Source of the DNA: Brevibacillus fluminis
GTDB taxonomy: Bacteria > Bacillota > Bacilli > Brevibacillales > Brevibacillaceae
Reading direction: 5' to 3'
Assembly (NCBI RefSeq): GCF_003710825.1
Contig: NZ_RHHQ01000018.1
Coordinates: 1-64,000, forward strand
Length of the DNA: 64,000 bases
Shown here: one piece after another, positions 50,996 through 60,641 of the stretch
Numbering within the stretch: the first letter of the stretch is position 1
Layout of the letters: every line of letters starts with the position of its first letter
The notes under the pieces: model-generated
What the model saw: the letters and a program-made list of their open reading frames with translations, nothing else
Told to the model about the DNA's origin: nothing
Database searches by the model: none
Position numbers and translations under genes: made by a program

Positions 50996-52786
50996 TTACT
51001 CGATCGGAGCCAACGCCTTCTCCTCGGCATAGTTTTGCAGACATTCCAGGAATGCTTGTCCATATTTATCGAACTTCGCTTCCCCGACACCTTTTACGGT
51101 AAGCATCGTACGCTTGTCTTGCGGGTTCACGTTGCACAGCTCGCGCAAGGTGCTGTCGTGGAAAATCACATAAGGCGGAACACCGGCCTGCTGGGAAATC
51201 GTTTTGCGCAGGTCGCGAAGACGCTCGAACAAGCCGTCTTCAACCTGCTGCTTGACCGGTCTCAGCATGACTTTTTGCCATACTTTCTCTTCGCCTTTCA
51301 AAACAGGAATTGCTCTTTGTGCAAGGGTCACGACCGGGAATTTGCTCTCCGTTACACCCAAATATCCATCCGCGATCAAAAGATGGATCATGTCGGCGAT
51401 TTCCTTTTCGGTGAAATTCTTCATCAATCCATAGGTAGGAAGCTTGTCAAAGCCAAACTGACTCACCTTCTTATTTTTCGACGCTTTGAGGACTTGCGCA
51501 ATCAGTGCGACCCCGAATCGCTCTCCCATCCGCTTCACGCAAGAAAAGATTTTCTGCGCCTCAACGGTGATATCGACCGGCTCGGTCGTGTCCGTGCAAT
51601 TGCCGCATCGGCCACAGACATGAGCTGATAAGTCGCCGAAATAATGGACGATCGATTGCTGCAGGCATCTCGGTGTCCGGCAATAGTCGATCATGGCGTA
51701 CAGCTTTTTGTATTCATAAGCCTTTCGATCTTCGCTCTGCTGATTTTGGTCGATGAAAAACGATTGGGTTTGGATATCCTGCGGGTGAAAAAGCAGGATG
51801 CACTCGCTCATTTCCCCGTCCCGCCCGGCACGACCGGCTTCCTGATAGTATGCCTCCAAATTTTTAGGCATGTTGTAATGGATCACATACCGCACGTTTG
51901 ATTTGTCAATCCCCATCCCGAATGCGTTGGTGGCGATCATCGTTCGGATATCATCATAGAGGAACGCTTCCTGGTTACGCGCACGCTCGGTTTCTGACAG
52001 TCCCGCATGGTATTTCGTGACTGAATATCCTCTGCCCTCCAAAAAATCGTGCAGCGCATCAACATCTTTCCGGGTCGAGGCATAGATGATGCCCGCCTGT
52101 TGCCGGTTGGCATCCAAAAACTCTTGGACAAACGAACGCTTGTCTTCGCCTTTACGCACGGACAAGATGAGATTTTCACGGCCAAAGCCGGTAATGTATA
52201 CTTCCTCGTCGACAAGCGACAGTTGCTTGCGAATATCTTCTGTAACCTCCGGCGTAGCAGTCGCGGTCAGTGCTGCCACAATCGGCCTGACGGGAAGCGA
52301 ACGAATCGCGTCCGCAACAGCGAGATAGCTCGGGCGGAAATCATGGCCCCACTGCGAGACGCAATGCGCCTCGTCAACCGCTATTAATGAGATTGGCAGC
52401 TCTTGGAGCAAGGCGCGGAAGCTGTCCGACTCCAGCCGCTCCGGAGCGATGTATAACAGCTTGTACTCTCCCTGACGCGCTTTTGCAAGGCGCGTCCGCA
52501 CTTCCCCATGATCGAGCGAGCTGTTGATCTGCGCGGCTGGAATCCCCATGCCGTTAAGCGCGTCGACCTGGTCTTTCATCAACGAAATCAACGGCGACAC
52601 AACGATCGTAACCCCGTCGAGCACCAATGCAGGAACCTGGTAACAAATCGATTTCCCGCCCCCCGTAGGCATGATGCCGATCGTGTCTTTACCCGCAAGC
52701 AGACTGCCGACTATTTTTTTTTGGCCCTCCCGAAAGGACGAATAGCCAAAATAACGTTTCAGGACATCCTCCGCTTTTTGTAACAA
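50996..52786 (-). CDS. recQ: ATP-dependent DNA helicase RecQ
   Basis: A 596-residue 3'-5' helicase. Walker A MPTGGGKSICYQ lies near residue 40 and the DEAH box with its aromatic-rich loop VDEAHCVSQWGHDF near 144. The RQC zinc site (CRTPRCLQQS with CGRCGNC) is near 375-400, followed by the winged helix and a C-terminal HRDC domain. Start is TTG 52786 after AAGGGTG. It acts in recombination and fork repair. Confidence 0.96.
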   Translation of the reverse strand: MLQKAEDVLKRYFGYSSFREGQKKIVGSLLAGKDTIGIMPTGGGKSICYQVPALVLDGVTIVVSPLISLMKDQVDALNGMGIPAAQINSSLDHGEVRTRLAKARQGEYKLLYIAPERLESDSFRALLQELPISLIAVDEAHCVSQWGHDFRPSYLAVADAIRSLPVRPIVAALTATATPEVTEDIRKQLSLVDEEVYITGFGRENLILSVRKGEDKRSFVQEFLDANRQQAGIIYASTRKDVDALHDFLEGRGYSVTKYHAGLSETERARNQEAFLYDDIRTMIATNAFGMGIDKSNVRYVIHYNMPKNLEAYYQEAGRAGRDGEMSECILLFHPQDIQTQSFFIDQNQQSEDRKAYEYKKLYAMIDYCRTPRCLQQSIVHYFGDLSAHVCGRCGNCTDTTEPVDITVEAQKIFSCVKRMGERFGVALIAQVLKASKNKKVSQFGFDKLPTYGLMKNFTEKEIADMIHLLIADGYLGVTESKFPVVTLAQRAIPVLKGEEKVWQKVMLRPVKQQVEDGLFERLRDLRKTISQQAGVPPYVIFHDSTLRELCNVNPQDKRTMLTVKGVGEAKFDKYGQAFLECLQNYAEEKALAPIE

Positions 52787-52891
52787 AATCGTATCACCCT
52801 TGCTTTTGTTCTTTTCCCCATCCTACTACATGACAGCGTCTTTGAAAAATAGCAATGCCCTTGAATTTTGTCCCAATTTTGCCTTTTTGCG

Positions 52892-52931
52892 AAAATAAAA
52901 GCGACCGAACCTTACTTGGTCCAGCCGCTTG
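52892..52931 (-). terminator. Terminator of the DUF917 gene
   Basis: On the minus strand AGCGGCTGGACC pairs over 12 positions (with G-U) with GGTTCGGTCGCT, followed by TTTTATTTT. Confidence 0.8.
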
Positions 52932-52944
52932 CAGCATCATTATC

Positions 52945-54138
52945 CTATTGCGTACTTTCTACCGTTTCTTCTACTCCGGTTGCATGCAGCTTTTCGATCG
53001 GAATGTACGGTCCATCGTAGCCGCACAGCGCTTTGAGCACGCCGAGGAAGCTGTCTACGATCACGGTCTGCCTCATTTTATAATTTGCAGGCAACCCGAC
53101 GACGGTTACAACCAGCCCTTCTTCGATCTCAACATTCGTCAGCGGACCAGTTGGCGTCATGTAACATATCAGATCAGGCGCCATCGCCCAAATATTTGAT
53201 GGTGTATTCACATACGCAAACAAGCTTTCGTTTTGATAGTTGATGACGAGCACATCGCCCGCTTGGTTCTGCACCTTGACATAGCCAACATCGAAACCGC
53301 CCTGACCGGACGGCTTTTTAACCTCAATGACCCGGCCTGTCCCAAACGTGTAGGAAGGCATACCGATTGAGCGCAGGAAATCAAGCACTCTCGGCAAAGG
53401 ATCCCGGTGGCTCTCGACCGCTTCACTGATGATTCCACCAACATAATGTGCGAGCGTCAGCGTATTGGCAATCGTCGCACCCGACAGCTGGCTTCCGTTT
53501 AGCGGGTATGTCGCCAATCCGCCCATCTCACCGAAGTTGGAGGCTTGTACGATCGACCGTGCCAATGTTTCCATATTGTTTGCTGCACTGCTTCCTTTGA
53601 TAGAAGATGTATCGATTTCCAAAATGGTTTTGATCTGTGGATTTACGGCAGAGGGTGCGTTTACTAATGCTGTGGGTGAAACGGGAATGTTCGCGGCGGT
53701 AAATGTGGTATTTTCCAGCTCTGGCACAGCGCGGCCTGCTCCATCCACATCGGCAACCGGTATATTTTTGCGGACAGCTACGCCAATCGGCACCAAACTA
53801 TTGACCGGTCCCACTTCCATCGGCATGACGAACGAAAAAGACACCTGCAACGCTTTTTCAAGCTCATCCAAAGCCAGTTTGGTAGAACCTAAATCTGTCG
53901 CTTTTTTTAATGCGGAAGGAGACCCCAACATCGCAGTTCCTGCGCCCATTTGCTGCGGCTTAACCTGTGAAGGTGAAATGATCGAGATCGGTTTGCCTTG
54001 CTGGAGGATGTCTTCGATCAATCGTTTACCTCCATCGATCGAGCCGCCTCCCCCACTTCCGAAAAACGCAGCTCCCAGTACGATCTTCCATAAGTCATCT
54101 CTCGTAACCACTTGCTCTGCCTTTGCCCATTCCTGCAT
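52945..54138 (-). CDS. DUF917 domain protein (S-methylthiohydantoin desulfurase-like family)
   Basis: A 397-residue cytosolic protein. The N-terminal signature IVLGAAFFGSGGGGSIDGG begins near residue 20. The family is named for the S-methylthiohydantoin desulfurase domains and usually sits beside hydantoinase/oxoprolinase genes, which are absent here. The reading frame starts at 54156, but ATG 54138 has GGGTGA upstream and fits the family N-terminus; either is possible. It is monocistronic with its own terminator. Substrate unknown. Confidence 0.85.
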   Translation of the reverse strand: MQEWAKAEQVVTRDDLWKIVLGAAFFGSGGGGSIDGGKRLIEDILQQGKPISIISPSQVKPQQMGAGTAMLGSPSALKKATDLGSTKLALDELEKALQVSFSFVMPMEVGPVNSLVPIGVAVRKNIPVADVDGAGRAVPELENTTFTAANIPVSPTALVNAPSAVNPQIKTILEIDTSSIKGSSAANNMETLARSIVQASNFGEMGGLATYPLNGSQLSGATIANTLTLAHYVGGIISEAVESHRDPLPRVLDFLRSIGMPSYTFGTGRVIEVKKPSGQGGFDVGYVKVQNQAGDVLVINYQNESLFAYVNTPSNIWAMAPDLICYMTPTGPLTNVEIEEGLVVTVVGLPANYKMRQTVIVDSFLGVLKALCGYDGPYIPIEKLHATGVEETVESTQ

Positions 54139-54443
54139 GTACGTCACCCATTTCATCGGATTTTGTATCTGCTAGTAACACACGGCTCGTCACCTACTAT
54201 TTTACATGGGATCCGACAAGAATTCTGTAATTCATTTCATAATTTTTCTATTATTATCGGAATTTGTATGATCCTCTCTCAATATGTCGATTTAGGAAAA
54301 TTGAACTGGGTGAACAATTGATCGCGACATAAAAAGGTCTATTTTGCCTAATAATTAACAGTTCATATGATATTTGTAAAAAATTTTCATAATTGGTAGG
54401 ATGTCATTTGTGTGTCGAAATAAATGAGGAATGAGGAAAACAT

Positions 54444-55346
54444 GTGAAGAAGCTTTTATTCATGCCATTATTGACGATTTTCTTTTTACTTGGCGCAGCT
54501 GTGACGCCTGTATTGGCGGAAGAAGAGTACAACTGGGTAAAGGGCGGCAAAACGATCGATGTAGGGAGCAATTTCGCCTCGCTTGACCTGCCCGCCAATC
54601 TGATGTATCTGAACAAGGGAGATACGGTCAAGCTTCAGCAAAAGATCGGCAATGCTCCAAGCTCCAAAGAAATCGGCAGTATTTATCCCGAGGATTTGAA
54701 CGAGTCCTGGTTCATTGTTGTTGAGTATGATGAAGTCGGCTACATCAAGGACGACGATAAGAACAACATCGATGCCGACGCCATTTTGACCAGTTATAAA
54801 GAAGGTACGGAGGAACAAAACAAGGATAAGGCCCCGGACGATCAAATCCATGTTGTCGGTTGGGATGTAAAGCCGTTTTATGATGATGCGACCAAAACGC
54901 TGCAATGGTCCATGTTGGCTGAAGATGCGCAGAAAAATCCGCTGATTAACTACAACATGCAAAAGTTGACGCGCAAAGGGTATGTCTCTCTGTTGCTTGT
55001 GTCCGACCCTGCGCGATTGGCCACCGATAAGAAAACGCTCAACGAGCTCCTCCCTAAATTCCAGCTGAAATCCGGCAATCGCTACGAAGATTTTCAGGAA
55101 GGCTCCGATAAAGTGGCTGATTACGGGCTGACCGGGCTTGTTTTAGGCGGATTGGGTCTTGCGGTCGCCAAAAAAGTCGGCTTGCTCGCGCTTCTGCTTG
55201 TTTTCCTGAAAAAGGCGTGGGTTCTCGTTCTCATCGTGCTCGGCGTTGCCTTCCGCTTTATTAAAACAAAGATTTTCAAACGCCCCGCCGCACAGGCCGA
55301 AGCGAGTCCGGTGGAAACCCCCACAGATAAGGACCAAACCATGTAG
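54444..55346 (+). CDS. DUF2167 membrane-anchored protein
   Basis: A 300-residue protein with signal peptide (about 1-25, ending VLAEEE) and a large extracytoplasmic DUF2167 domain (about 28-215) containing WFIVVEYDEVGYIKDDD. Two C-terminal hydrophobic helices (about 227-270) and a short charged tail follow. Start is GTG 54444 after GAGGAAAA. The function of the family is unknown. It is monocistronic and divergent from the DUF917 gene; the 288-base gap between them is AT-rich without clear motifs. Confidence 0.87.
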   Translation: MKKLLFMPLLTIFFLLGAAVTPVLAEEEYNWVKGGKTIDVGSNFASLDLPANLMYLNKGDTVKLQQKIGNAPSSKEIGSIYPEDLNESWFIVVEYDEVGYIKDDDKNNIDADAILTSYKEGTEEQNKDKAPDDQIHVVGWDVKPFYDDATKTLQWSMLAEDAQKNPLINYNMQKLTRKGYVSLLLVSDPARLATDKKTLNELLPKFQLKSGNRYEDFQEGSDKVADYGLTGLVLGGLGLAVAKKVGLLALLLVFLKKAWVLVLIVLGVAFRFIKTKIFKRPAAQAEASPVETPTDKDQTM

Positions 55347-55356
55347 GATAAACGCC

Positions 55357-55416
55357 ATGCCAAACGGAAAAACCCGAGCTACACTCATCGGCAGCTCGGG
55401 TTTTTCCGTTTGGCAT
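55357..55416. terminator. Bidirectional terminator with 24-bp perfect stem
   Basis: Positions 55357-55380 and 55393-55416 are perfect inverted repeats of 24 bases around a 12-base loop. They contain A5/T5 tracts that give a terminator in both directions for the two convergent genes. Confidence 0.93.
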
Positions 55417-55417
55417 G

Positions 55418-56737
55418 CTAGCGTCCCCTTTTTGGAGAAGAACTCCGACCGGGCCGGCGAGCGCTGCCTTGCTTTGGTTTTTGACTGGGCTTTCCGGCGA
55501 CATTTTTTCTTTGTCTGGAAGGCTGGGACAGTTGGCCTTTTTGACGAGAGCTTTTGCTGTCGCTCCCGCGCGGCCTGCTGCTTGTGCGGGCTTGTTTATC
55601 GCCTATCTCCTGTGTGCCATCCAACATTTTTCGTTTGATCGACTGGCCGATTCCCGCTTCAATCATCTGCAAAAACATCTGGTCTTTTTGCGCCACTAGC
55701 GTGATGGCAAGTCCTTTTCCCCCTGCCCGGCCCGTGCGCCCGATGCGGTGAATGTAGCTTTCCACATCATGCGGAATATCGTAATTGAACACATGCGTGA
55801 CGCCGTCGACATCGAGCCCGCGAGCTGCGACATCGGTTGCGACCAGCAGTTGGATGTCAGCATCACGAAAACGCTGCATCACTTGCTCCCGCTTGGCCTG
55901 CGACAAATCGCCATGCAGCTCGTCGGAATGATACCCACGCTCCTGCAAGGCTGCGTTGAGCTTGCTCGCCCGGCGAATCGTGCGGCAAAAAATAATCGCC
56001 AAATAAGGGCGGTGCATGTCAAGCAAGCTGAACAAGGTGGACTGTTTGGCCCGATCCGTCGTTTCCACCACGACCTGCTTGATATCCTTCACCGTAACGG
56101 TTTTGCCCCGCACCTGAATTTCCTCTGGCGAACGCATAAACTTGGTCGCCAATTCGCGAATCGGCTCGGGCATTGTGGCGGAAAACAGCATCGTCTGTCG
56201 CGTGGCTGGCGTGGCATCGAGCAATTGCTCGACTTCATCTAAAAAGCCCATGTGCAGCATTTGATCCGCCTCGTCGAGCACCAGCATGTTTACATCGGAA
56301 AGTGCGATTGTGCCGCGCCGCAAATGATCGAGCAAGCGTCCCGGCGTCCCGATCACAACATGGACACTACCTTCCAGCTGCTTCATTTGCTGCTCAACAT
56401 CATGACCTCCATACACCGGCAGGACATGGATGTCCGCCGCATTGGCAACCAGCTTTTTGGCTTCCGCAGTGGTTTGGAGAGCCAGCTCCCGTGTCGGCGA
56501 CACAATCAGCGCTTGAATATGCTTGCTTTGTGGATCGACCTTCTCCAGAATTGGCAAAAGGAAGGCCAATGTTTTCCCCGTCCCTGTCTGGGCTTCCGCG
56601 ATGACATCGCGTCCTGCAAGAACAACCGGAATGGTCCGATCCTGAATCGGCGTCGGTTCGAGAATGCCATAATCGCGCAGCGTATGGGCGAACTCGGTGC
56701 GAATCCCTAACTTTTGAAATTTGTTCAACGTATCCAT
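55418..56737 (-). CDS. DEAD-box RNA helicase
   Basis: A 439-residue RNA helicase. It has the Q motif before Walker A AEAQTGTGKTLAF (near residue 48), motif II VLDEADQML near 152, motif III SAT and motif VI HRIGRTGRAG near 330. The C-terminal tail of about 60 residues (380-439) is rich in Arg, Ser, Gln and Lys and is likely an RNA-binding extension, as in CshA-like proteins. It remodels RNA in ribosome assembly, decay or cold adaptation. Confidence 0.95.
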   Translation of the reverse strand: MDTLNKFQKLGIRTEFAHTLRDYGILEPTPIQDRTIPVVLAGRDVIAEAQTGTGKTLAFLLPILEKVDPQSKHIQALIVSPTRELALQTTAEAKKLVANAADIHVLPVYGGHDVEQQMKQLEGSVHVVIGTPGRLLDHLRRGTIALSDVNMLVLDEADQMLHMGFLDEVEQLLDATPATRQTMLFSATMPEPIRELATKFMRSPEEIQVRGKTVTVKDIKQVVVETTDRAKQSTLFSLLDMHRPYLAIIFCRTIRRASKLNAALQERGYHSDELHGDLSQAKREQVMQRFRDADIQLLVATDVAARGLDVDGVTHVFNYDIPHDVESYIHRIGRTGRAGGKGLAITLVAQKDQMFLQMIEAGIGQSIKRKMLDGTQEIGDKQARTSSRPRGSDSKSSRQKGQLSQPSRQRKNVAGKPSQKPKQGSARRPGRSSSPKRGR

Positions 56738-56881
56738 CGTATAAAAAGCGATCCCTCTCTTTAAACGGCTTGCCGTCTCGCTTAGACGTTCCTTGAAATG
56801 ATTGGCTTATTATATCACAGTTTCCGTTTTCAATTATATCCGGGACGTCATCATGGCTAGACATAGTCGCCCATACGCGGA

Positions 56882-57442
56882 TTACCCCATGCTGCTGATC
56901 CGATCAATTGCGCGATTTTCTTCCAGTTTCCCCGCATCGATGAGTTGATCATCACTTCCACAGAGAAGCTTAAGAGCTTGGGTTTTTGCATCGTCGTCAT
57001 CAGATGTGACATAGATACTCCCCCTGTCCCCATGCCAGCCTCCCGCTAACGCTCGCAAAAACGGCCCTTTCATGCCCACGACTCTGCTGGCCGGCAAGGT
57101 TTTTTGCAGCTGTTCCGTACCAGACGTGTGCCAGCCGTACAATGTGAGGCATTCGTTTGTCAAAGGAAATGACATATCGACGATAACCTTCCCCTTCAAA
57201 CTCGCCGCATGCGCGCGTGCCCACGGCAACAGGTCTTGTATCGGGATCGCGACAACAATGACGGAATGGGCACCGATCGCATCGGCATAGGTCGCGACCC
57301 GCACATTTTGCATATCATTAGCCAGCTCTGCTGCAAAGGCTGGGGTGCGGGCGCCCCATGTGATCACCTGATTCTGAACCCGCTCTCGCCAAAAGTCAAC
57401 GATCCGCCTGCCCCACCTACCATCGGCGATCACAGAGATCAT
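56882..57442 (-). CDS. NAD(P)-binding oxidoreductase-like protein (F420-reductase/NpdG fold)
   Basis: A 186-residue protein with an N-terminal Rossmann start (ISVIADGRWGRRI) and a C-terminus (LIDAGKLEENRAIDRIS) like NADPH:F420 or prephenate-dehydrogenase-type small reductases. The second glycine-rich turn is unusual (ADGRWG), so activity is uncertain. The start overlaps the aminotransferase stop; GTG 57445 is an alternative. It is probably co-translated with that gene. Confidence 0.65.
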   Translation of the reverse strand: MISVIADGRWGRRIVDFWRERVQNQVITWGARTPAFAAELANDMQNVRVATYADAIGAHSVIVVAIPIQDLLPWARAHAASLKGKVIVDMSFPLTNECLTLYGWHTSGTEQLQKTLPASRVVGMKGPFLRALAGGWHGDRGSIYVTSDDDDAKTQALKLLCGSDDQLIDAGKLEENRAIDRISSMG

Positions 57443-58641
57443 CACTCATGCACCCGGGTCGCCATCACTTTGTCGATGGCCGTCATCAAGCGGGACATCC
57501 CCGTATGAATCACGTCAGGCGAAGCGTTCGTGAAATTGAGCCGCATCGCGTTCGTTTGCGCTTGGCTGACAAAGAACGGTGCGCCGGGAACAAACGCAAC
57601 ACCTTCCTGCACAGCTTCGTGCAAAAGGAGAGCCGTATCGATGGATTTATTGATGGAAACCCAAAGGAACATCCCGCCTTTTGGCTCAACCCACTGAAAC
57701 AGGTTTTGCTCATGTTTGGCCAAAAAAGACTGCATCACTGCTGATCGATGTCTGTATTCCTCCCTTAGTCTGCACAAGTGCTGTTGCAGAGGAAAATCAT
57801 CGAGAAAATAGGACAGTGCCCGCTGATCAATCGAACTGGTGTGGAGGTCTGTCGACTGCTTCGCCCGCACCATCATCTTGACGATTTCGGCTGGTCCCGT
57901 AATCCAACCGATTCGGATGCCGGGGGCGACGATTTTGGAGAAGGTGCTTGTATAGATCACATTCCTGCCCGCCTGATCTATCGCCGCAAGCGGAACCGGC
58001 TCCTCCTCCGTAAAACGTAGCTCCGAGTACGGATCGTCCTCCACAACCAACACGTCATGCTTGATGGCGAGATGCAACAAGGCTTCCCGTCTTTCCCGGC
58101 TCCATACTTTCCCCTGCGGATTGGAAAAGGTGGGGACGACGTAGATGAATTTTGGATGATGGGCAATGATTTTTTGCTCTAACTCATCAAGCAGCATGCC
58201 ATCCGCATCGGTCTGGACGGCAACAATATTGGCTTCATACATCTTAAAGGCTTGCAGAGCGGCCAAATAGGACGGATTTTCCACCAGCGCCGTGTCGCCC
58301 GGCGAGAGAAAGACTTTCCCCAAGAGGTCGAGGGCTTGCTGTGAACCGGTCGTTACCAAAATGTTTTCATAGGACGCCGCCATTCCTTTTTCTCGCATAC
58401 GCCCTTCAATCCGCATCCGCAGTTCGCTGTCCCCTTCTGTTGGACCGTATTGCAGCGCTTTGCGGTCTTGGCGAAACACCTTTTGATAAGCCTGCTCAAG
58501 CTCCTGCAGTGGAAACAGTTCTTCGCCTGGCAGTCCGCCTGCGAACGAAATAACATCCCTGTTTTGGGTGATGCTGAGCAAATCACGAACTGCTGATGAG
58601 GTTACGTTTTGCATTCTGGTGGAAAATGGATAGGAAAACAT
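57442..58641 (-). CDS. PLP-dependent aminotransferase (class I/II, LysN-like)
   Basis: A 399-residue fold-type I aminotransferase. The N-terminus FAGGLPGEELFP is typical of the 2-aminoadipate/valine-type group, the cofactor Asp region is VVEDDPYSELRF and the Schiff-base Lys is in YTSTFSKIVAPGIRIGW near residue 240. ATG 58641 is preferred because AAGGAG is 9 bases upstream; the open frame starts at 58662. It is divergent from a MocR regulator, its probable controller. The amino donor is not determined. Confidence 0.93.
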   Translation of the reverse strand: MFSYPFSTRMQNVTSSAVRDLLSITQNRDVISFAGGLPGEELFPLQELEQAYQKVFRQDRKALQYGPTEGDSELRMRIEGRMREKGMAASYENILVTTGSQQALDLLGKVFLSPGDTALVENPSYLAALQAFKMYEANIVAVQTDADGMLLDELEQKIIAHHPKFIYVVPTFSNPQGKVWSRERREALLHLAIKHDVLVVEDDPYSELRFTEEEPVPLAAIDQAGRNVIYTSTFSKIVAPGIRIGWITGPAEIVKMMVRAKQSTDLHTSSIDQRALSYFLDDFPLQQHLCRLREEYRHRSAVMQSFLAKHEQNLFQWVEPKGGMFLWVSINKSIDTALLLHEAVQEGVAFVPGAPFFVSQAQTNAMRLNFTNASPDVIHTGMSRLMTAIDKVMATRVHE

Positions 58642-58826
58642 CAGGAACCACTCCTTGCTCACTCAGATTTGAGAGTAAGCATACGAGACGGACACTAGAA
58701 CAGTAAACTCCACTTTATAACACTTTTCCGAATTTTTCGCATTGGTCATCTTCTCTTTTTCCATCAAGCGCGTTACAATGATTTCAACCATTTTTCCGAT
58801 ATCGGCCCGTTCGTAAGGAGGTTCCT

Positions 58827-60320
58827 ATGCACATCGATTTAGACAGACATTCGGGTAGAACACTAACAGAACAGATTAGAACTGCAATAATTGATCGGAT
58901 ACAGTCAGGCTTGCTACAGGAAGGGGAAAAGCTTCCCTCGGTCAGAAGCTTTTCAAGTCAGCTGGAAGTGAGTCAGATGACGGTGTTCCATGCATATGAA
59001 TTGCTTGAATTGGATGGGATGATCGAACGCGTCCATGGCAAAGGCACATTTGTCCGTAGCCAATCCGCGCGCTTGCCTTTTCAAGATCAACGTTCCGCCA
59101 AGCCCTCGATGGATTGGCAAAACCGTGTCGCCGATTATTTGCCGCGCGTGCAGTATTGGCGCATGATGATGCAGACTCCGCTTTTGGATGTCGCCAAACT
59201 CACGATGGCCGCCTTGCATGACTCCCTGATTCCTGCAGATTGGATTTCCCGGCAATTGGCCCATTATGCACAGGAGGACCATACACTTCTGACGGAGTAC
59301 GGCCCGATCCAAGGGGACAGCAAGCTGCGCGAAGCCGTCCTCCCTTATTTCCGCGAGAAAAGCATCAACGTCACGGCAAGTGAAATCATGATTTTGAACG
59401 GCTCCCAGCAAGGGATCGATCTGGTCGCTTCCACATTTATTGGCCCGGGCGATTGCGTCGTGCTCGAAGAGCCTGTCTATCCGTGTACGATTGATGTATT
59501 CCGCAAACGGGGCGCGACGATCTACACGGTTCCCATTGATGACGAGGGAATGTGTGTCGATCAATTGGCAGCGCTATGTGATACACGTCCGCCGAAACTG
59601 ATCTACACGAATCCGACGTACCAAAACCCGACGGGAACCGTTATGAGCGCCAGGAGGAGAGCACAGCTTTTAGAGCTGGCGCAAAGCTACCATTCCATCA
59701 TTCTTGAAGACGATGCGACAAGCGACCTGTACTTTGGCGATCCGCCGCCCCCGCCTATCAAAAGCTTGGACAAATACGGCCACGTCATTTATCTAAAAGG
59801 CATCAGCAAGATGATATCACCCGGATGCAGGATCGGTTTTTTGATTGCGGATGGTACATTCATTGCGCGGCTGATCGGTGCAAAAGGCATTAGCGACCTC
59901 GGCACGCCACTGATTACGCAGAAGGCTTTGCTCCCCTTCTTCATGTCCAGCCAACTGAAAAAGCACCTGCCCTTTCTACGGGAGAAACTGAAACAGCGGC
60001 GCAATCTGGTTTTGCGGACCTTGCACAAACTGGCTCCTGCCGGCGTGAACTGGAGCAAACCGGACGGTGGCCTTAGCATTTGGGTTACACTGCCGGCGAC
60101 GATGAACGCCGAGGAGCTGCACACTTATGCGATGAAAGAAGGCATCTCCTTTTTGCCGGGGCACGTCTGCTTTCCTGTCCAACAGCAGTATCATCATTTC
60201 CGCATCTGCTTTTCTTATTTGGATGAACCACTGCTTGAGCAAGCCGTCACCACCTTGTGTCGTGTGCTGCGTGAGTTTGTCCAATCGAATCGGCATTCCC
60301 AGCAAGTGATCTCCATGTAA
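58827..60320 (+). CDS. MocR-type regulator (GntR HTH fused to aminotransferase domain)
   Basis: A 497-residue fusion. The GntR winged helix occupies residues 1-75 (GEKLPSVRSFSSQLEVSQMT). A full aminotransferase-like domain follows from about 110, with the PLP Lys in YLKGISKMISPGCRIGF near residue 330. MocR proteins use PLP or an aldimine as effector. It diverges from the aminotransferase gene (185-base gap), so that is the likely target. ATG 58827 follows AAGGAGG. Its own terminator follows. Confidence 0.93.
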   Translation: MHIDLDRHSGRTLTEQIRTAIIDRIQSGLLQEGEKLPSVRSFSSQLEVSQMTVFHAYELLELDGMIERVHGKGTFVRSQSARLPFQDQRSAKPSMDWQNRVADYLPRVQYWRMMMQTPLLDVAKLTMAALHDSLIPADWISRQLAHYAQEDHTLLTEYGPIQGDSKLREAVLPYFREKSINVTASEIMILNGSQQGIDLVASTFIGPGDCVVLEEPVYPCTIDVFRKRGATIYTVPIDDEGMCVDQLAALCDTRPPKLIYTNPTYQNPTGTVMSARRRAQLLELAQSYHSIILEDDATSDLYFGDPPPPPIKSLDKYGHVIYLKGISKMISPGCRIGFLIADGTFIARLIGAKGISDLGTPLITQKALLPFFMSSQLKKHLPFLREKLKQRRNLVLRTLHKLAPAGVNWSKPDGGLSIWVTLPATMNAEELHTYAMKEGISFLPGHVCFPVQQQYHHFRICFSYLDEPLLEQAVTTLCRVLREFVQSNRHSQQVISM

Positions 60321-60334
60321 GACGCCACCTACAG

Positions 60335-60360
60335 ACAAGCGCGCTATCGCGCTTGTTTTT
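60335..60360 (+). terminator. Terminator of the MocR gene
   Basis: ACAAGCGCG-CTAT-CGCGCTTGT is followed by TTTTT, 14 bases after the stop codon; repeat copy 3 begins immediately after. Confidence 0.92.
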
Positions 60361-60412
60361 GTATAAGTGCATCGTGACTCCGCCAATAGGCTTGGCGTAG
60401 CCAGATTTTCTA
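60361..60412 (+). repeat. Dispersed intergenic repeat, copy 3
   Basis: It reads GTATAAGTGCATCGTGAC, TCCGCCAATAGGCTTGGCG, TAGCCAGATTTTCTAAC. The hairpin arms CGCCAA/TTGGCG are unchanged while the loop differs (TAGGC instead of AAAGC), as expected if the stem is maintained. It directly follows the MocR terminator. Confidence 0.88.
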
Positions 60413-60445
60413 ACATTCTGTAGAGCCTCTGCTTTTTTGCACAAC

Positions 60446-60480
60446 AAAAAACGGAGGCGTAATGAACGGCTCCGTTTTAT
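60446..60480. terminator. Second terminator-like hairpin upstream of helD
   Basis: AAAACGGAG and CTCCGTTTT form a stem across 13 bases with A- and T-rich flanks. No gene ends at it directly; it may insulate helD from the MocR transcript. Confidence 0.6.
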
Positions 60481-60515
60481 AACATGCGAAAAAAAACGCT
60501 ATAGTATTAGCATCC

Positions 60516-60525
60516 TGCTTATGGT
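60516..60525 (+). promoter_or_regulatory. Extended -10 promoter of helD
   Basis: ATGGTACAAT contains TG-N-TACAAT, an extended -10 element. No clear -35 is seen. The leader to GTG 60642 would be about 110 bases. Confidence 0.4.
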
Positions 60526-60641
60526 ACAATAGAAAACGATCGCTTACAGCCCACCTAAACAAGACTGTATCTATCCAAAATAATTGTATCACAATGGATG
60601 AGCTGTTGTCAAACCCTTTGATTACGAAAAGGAGTGATTCC

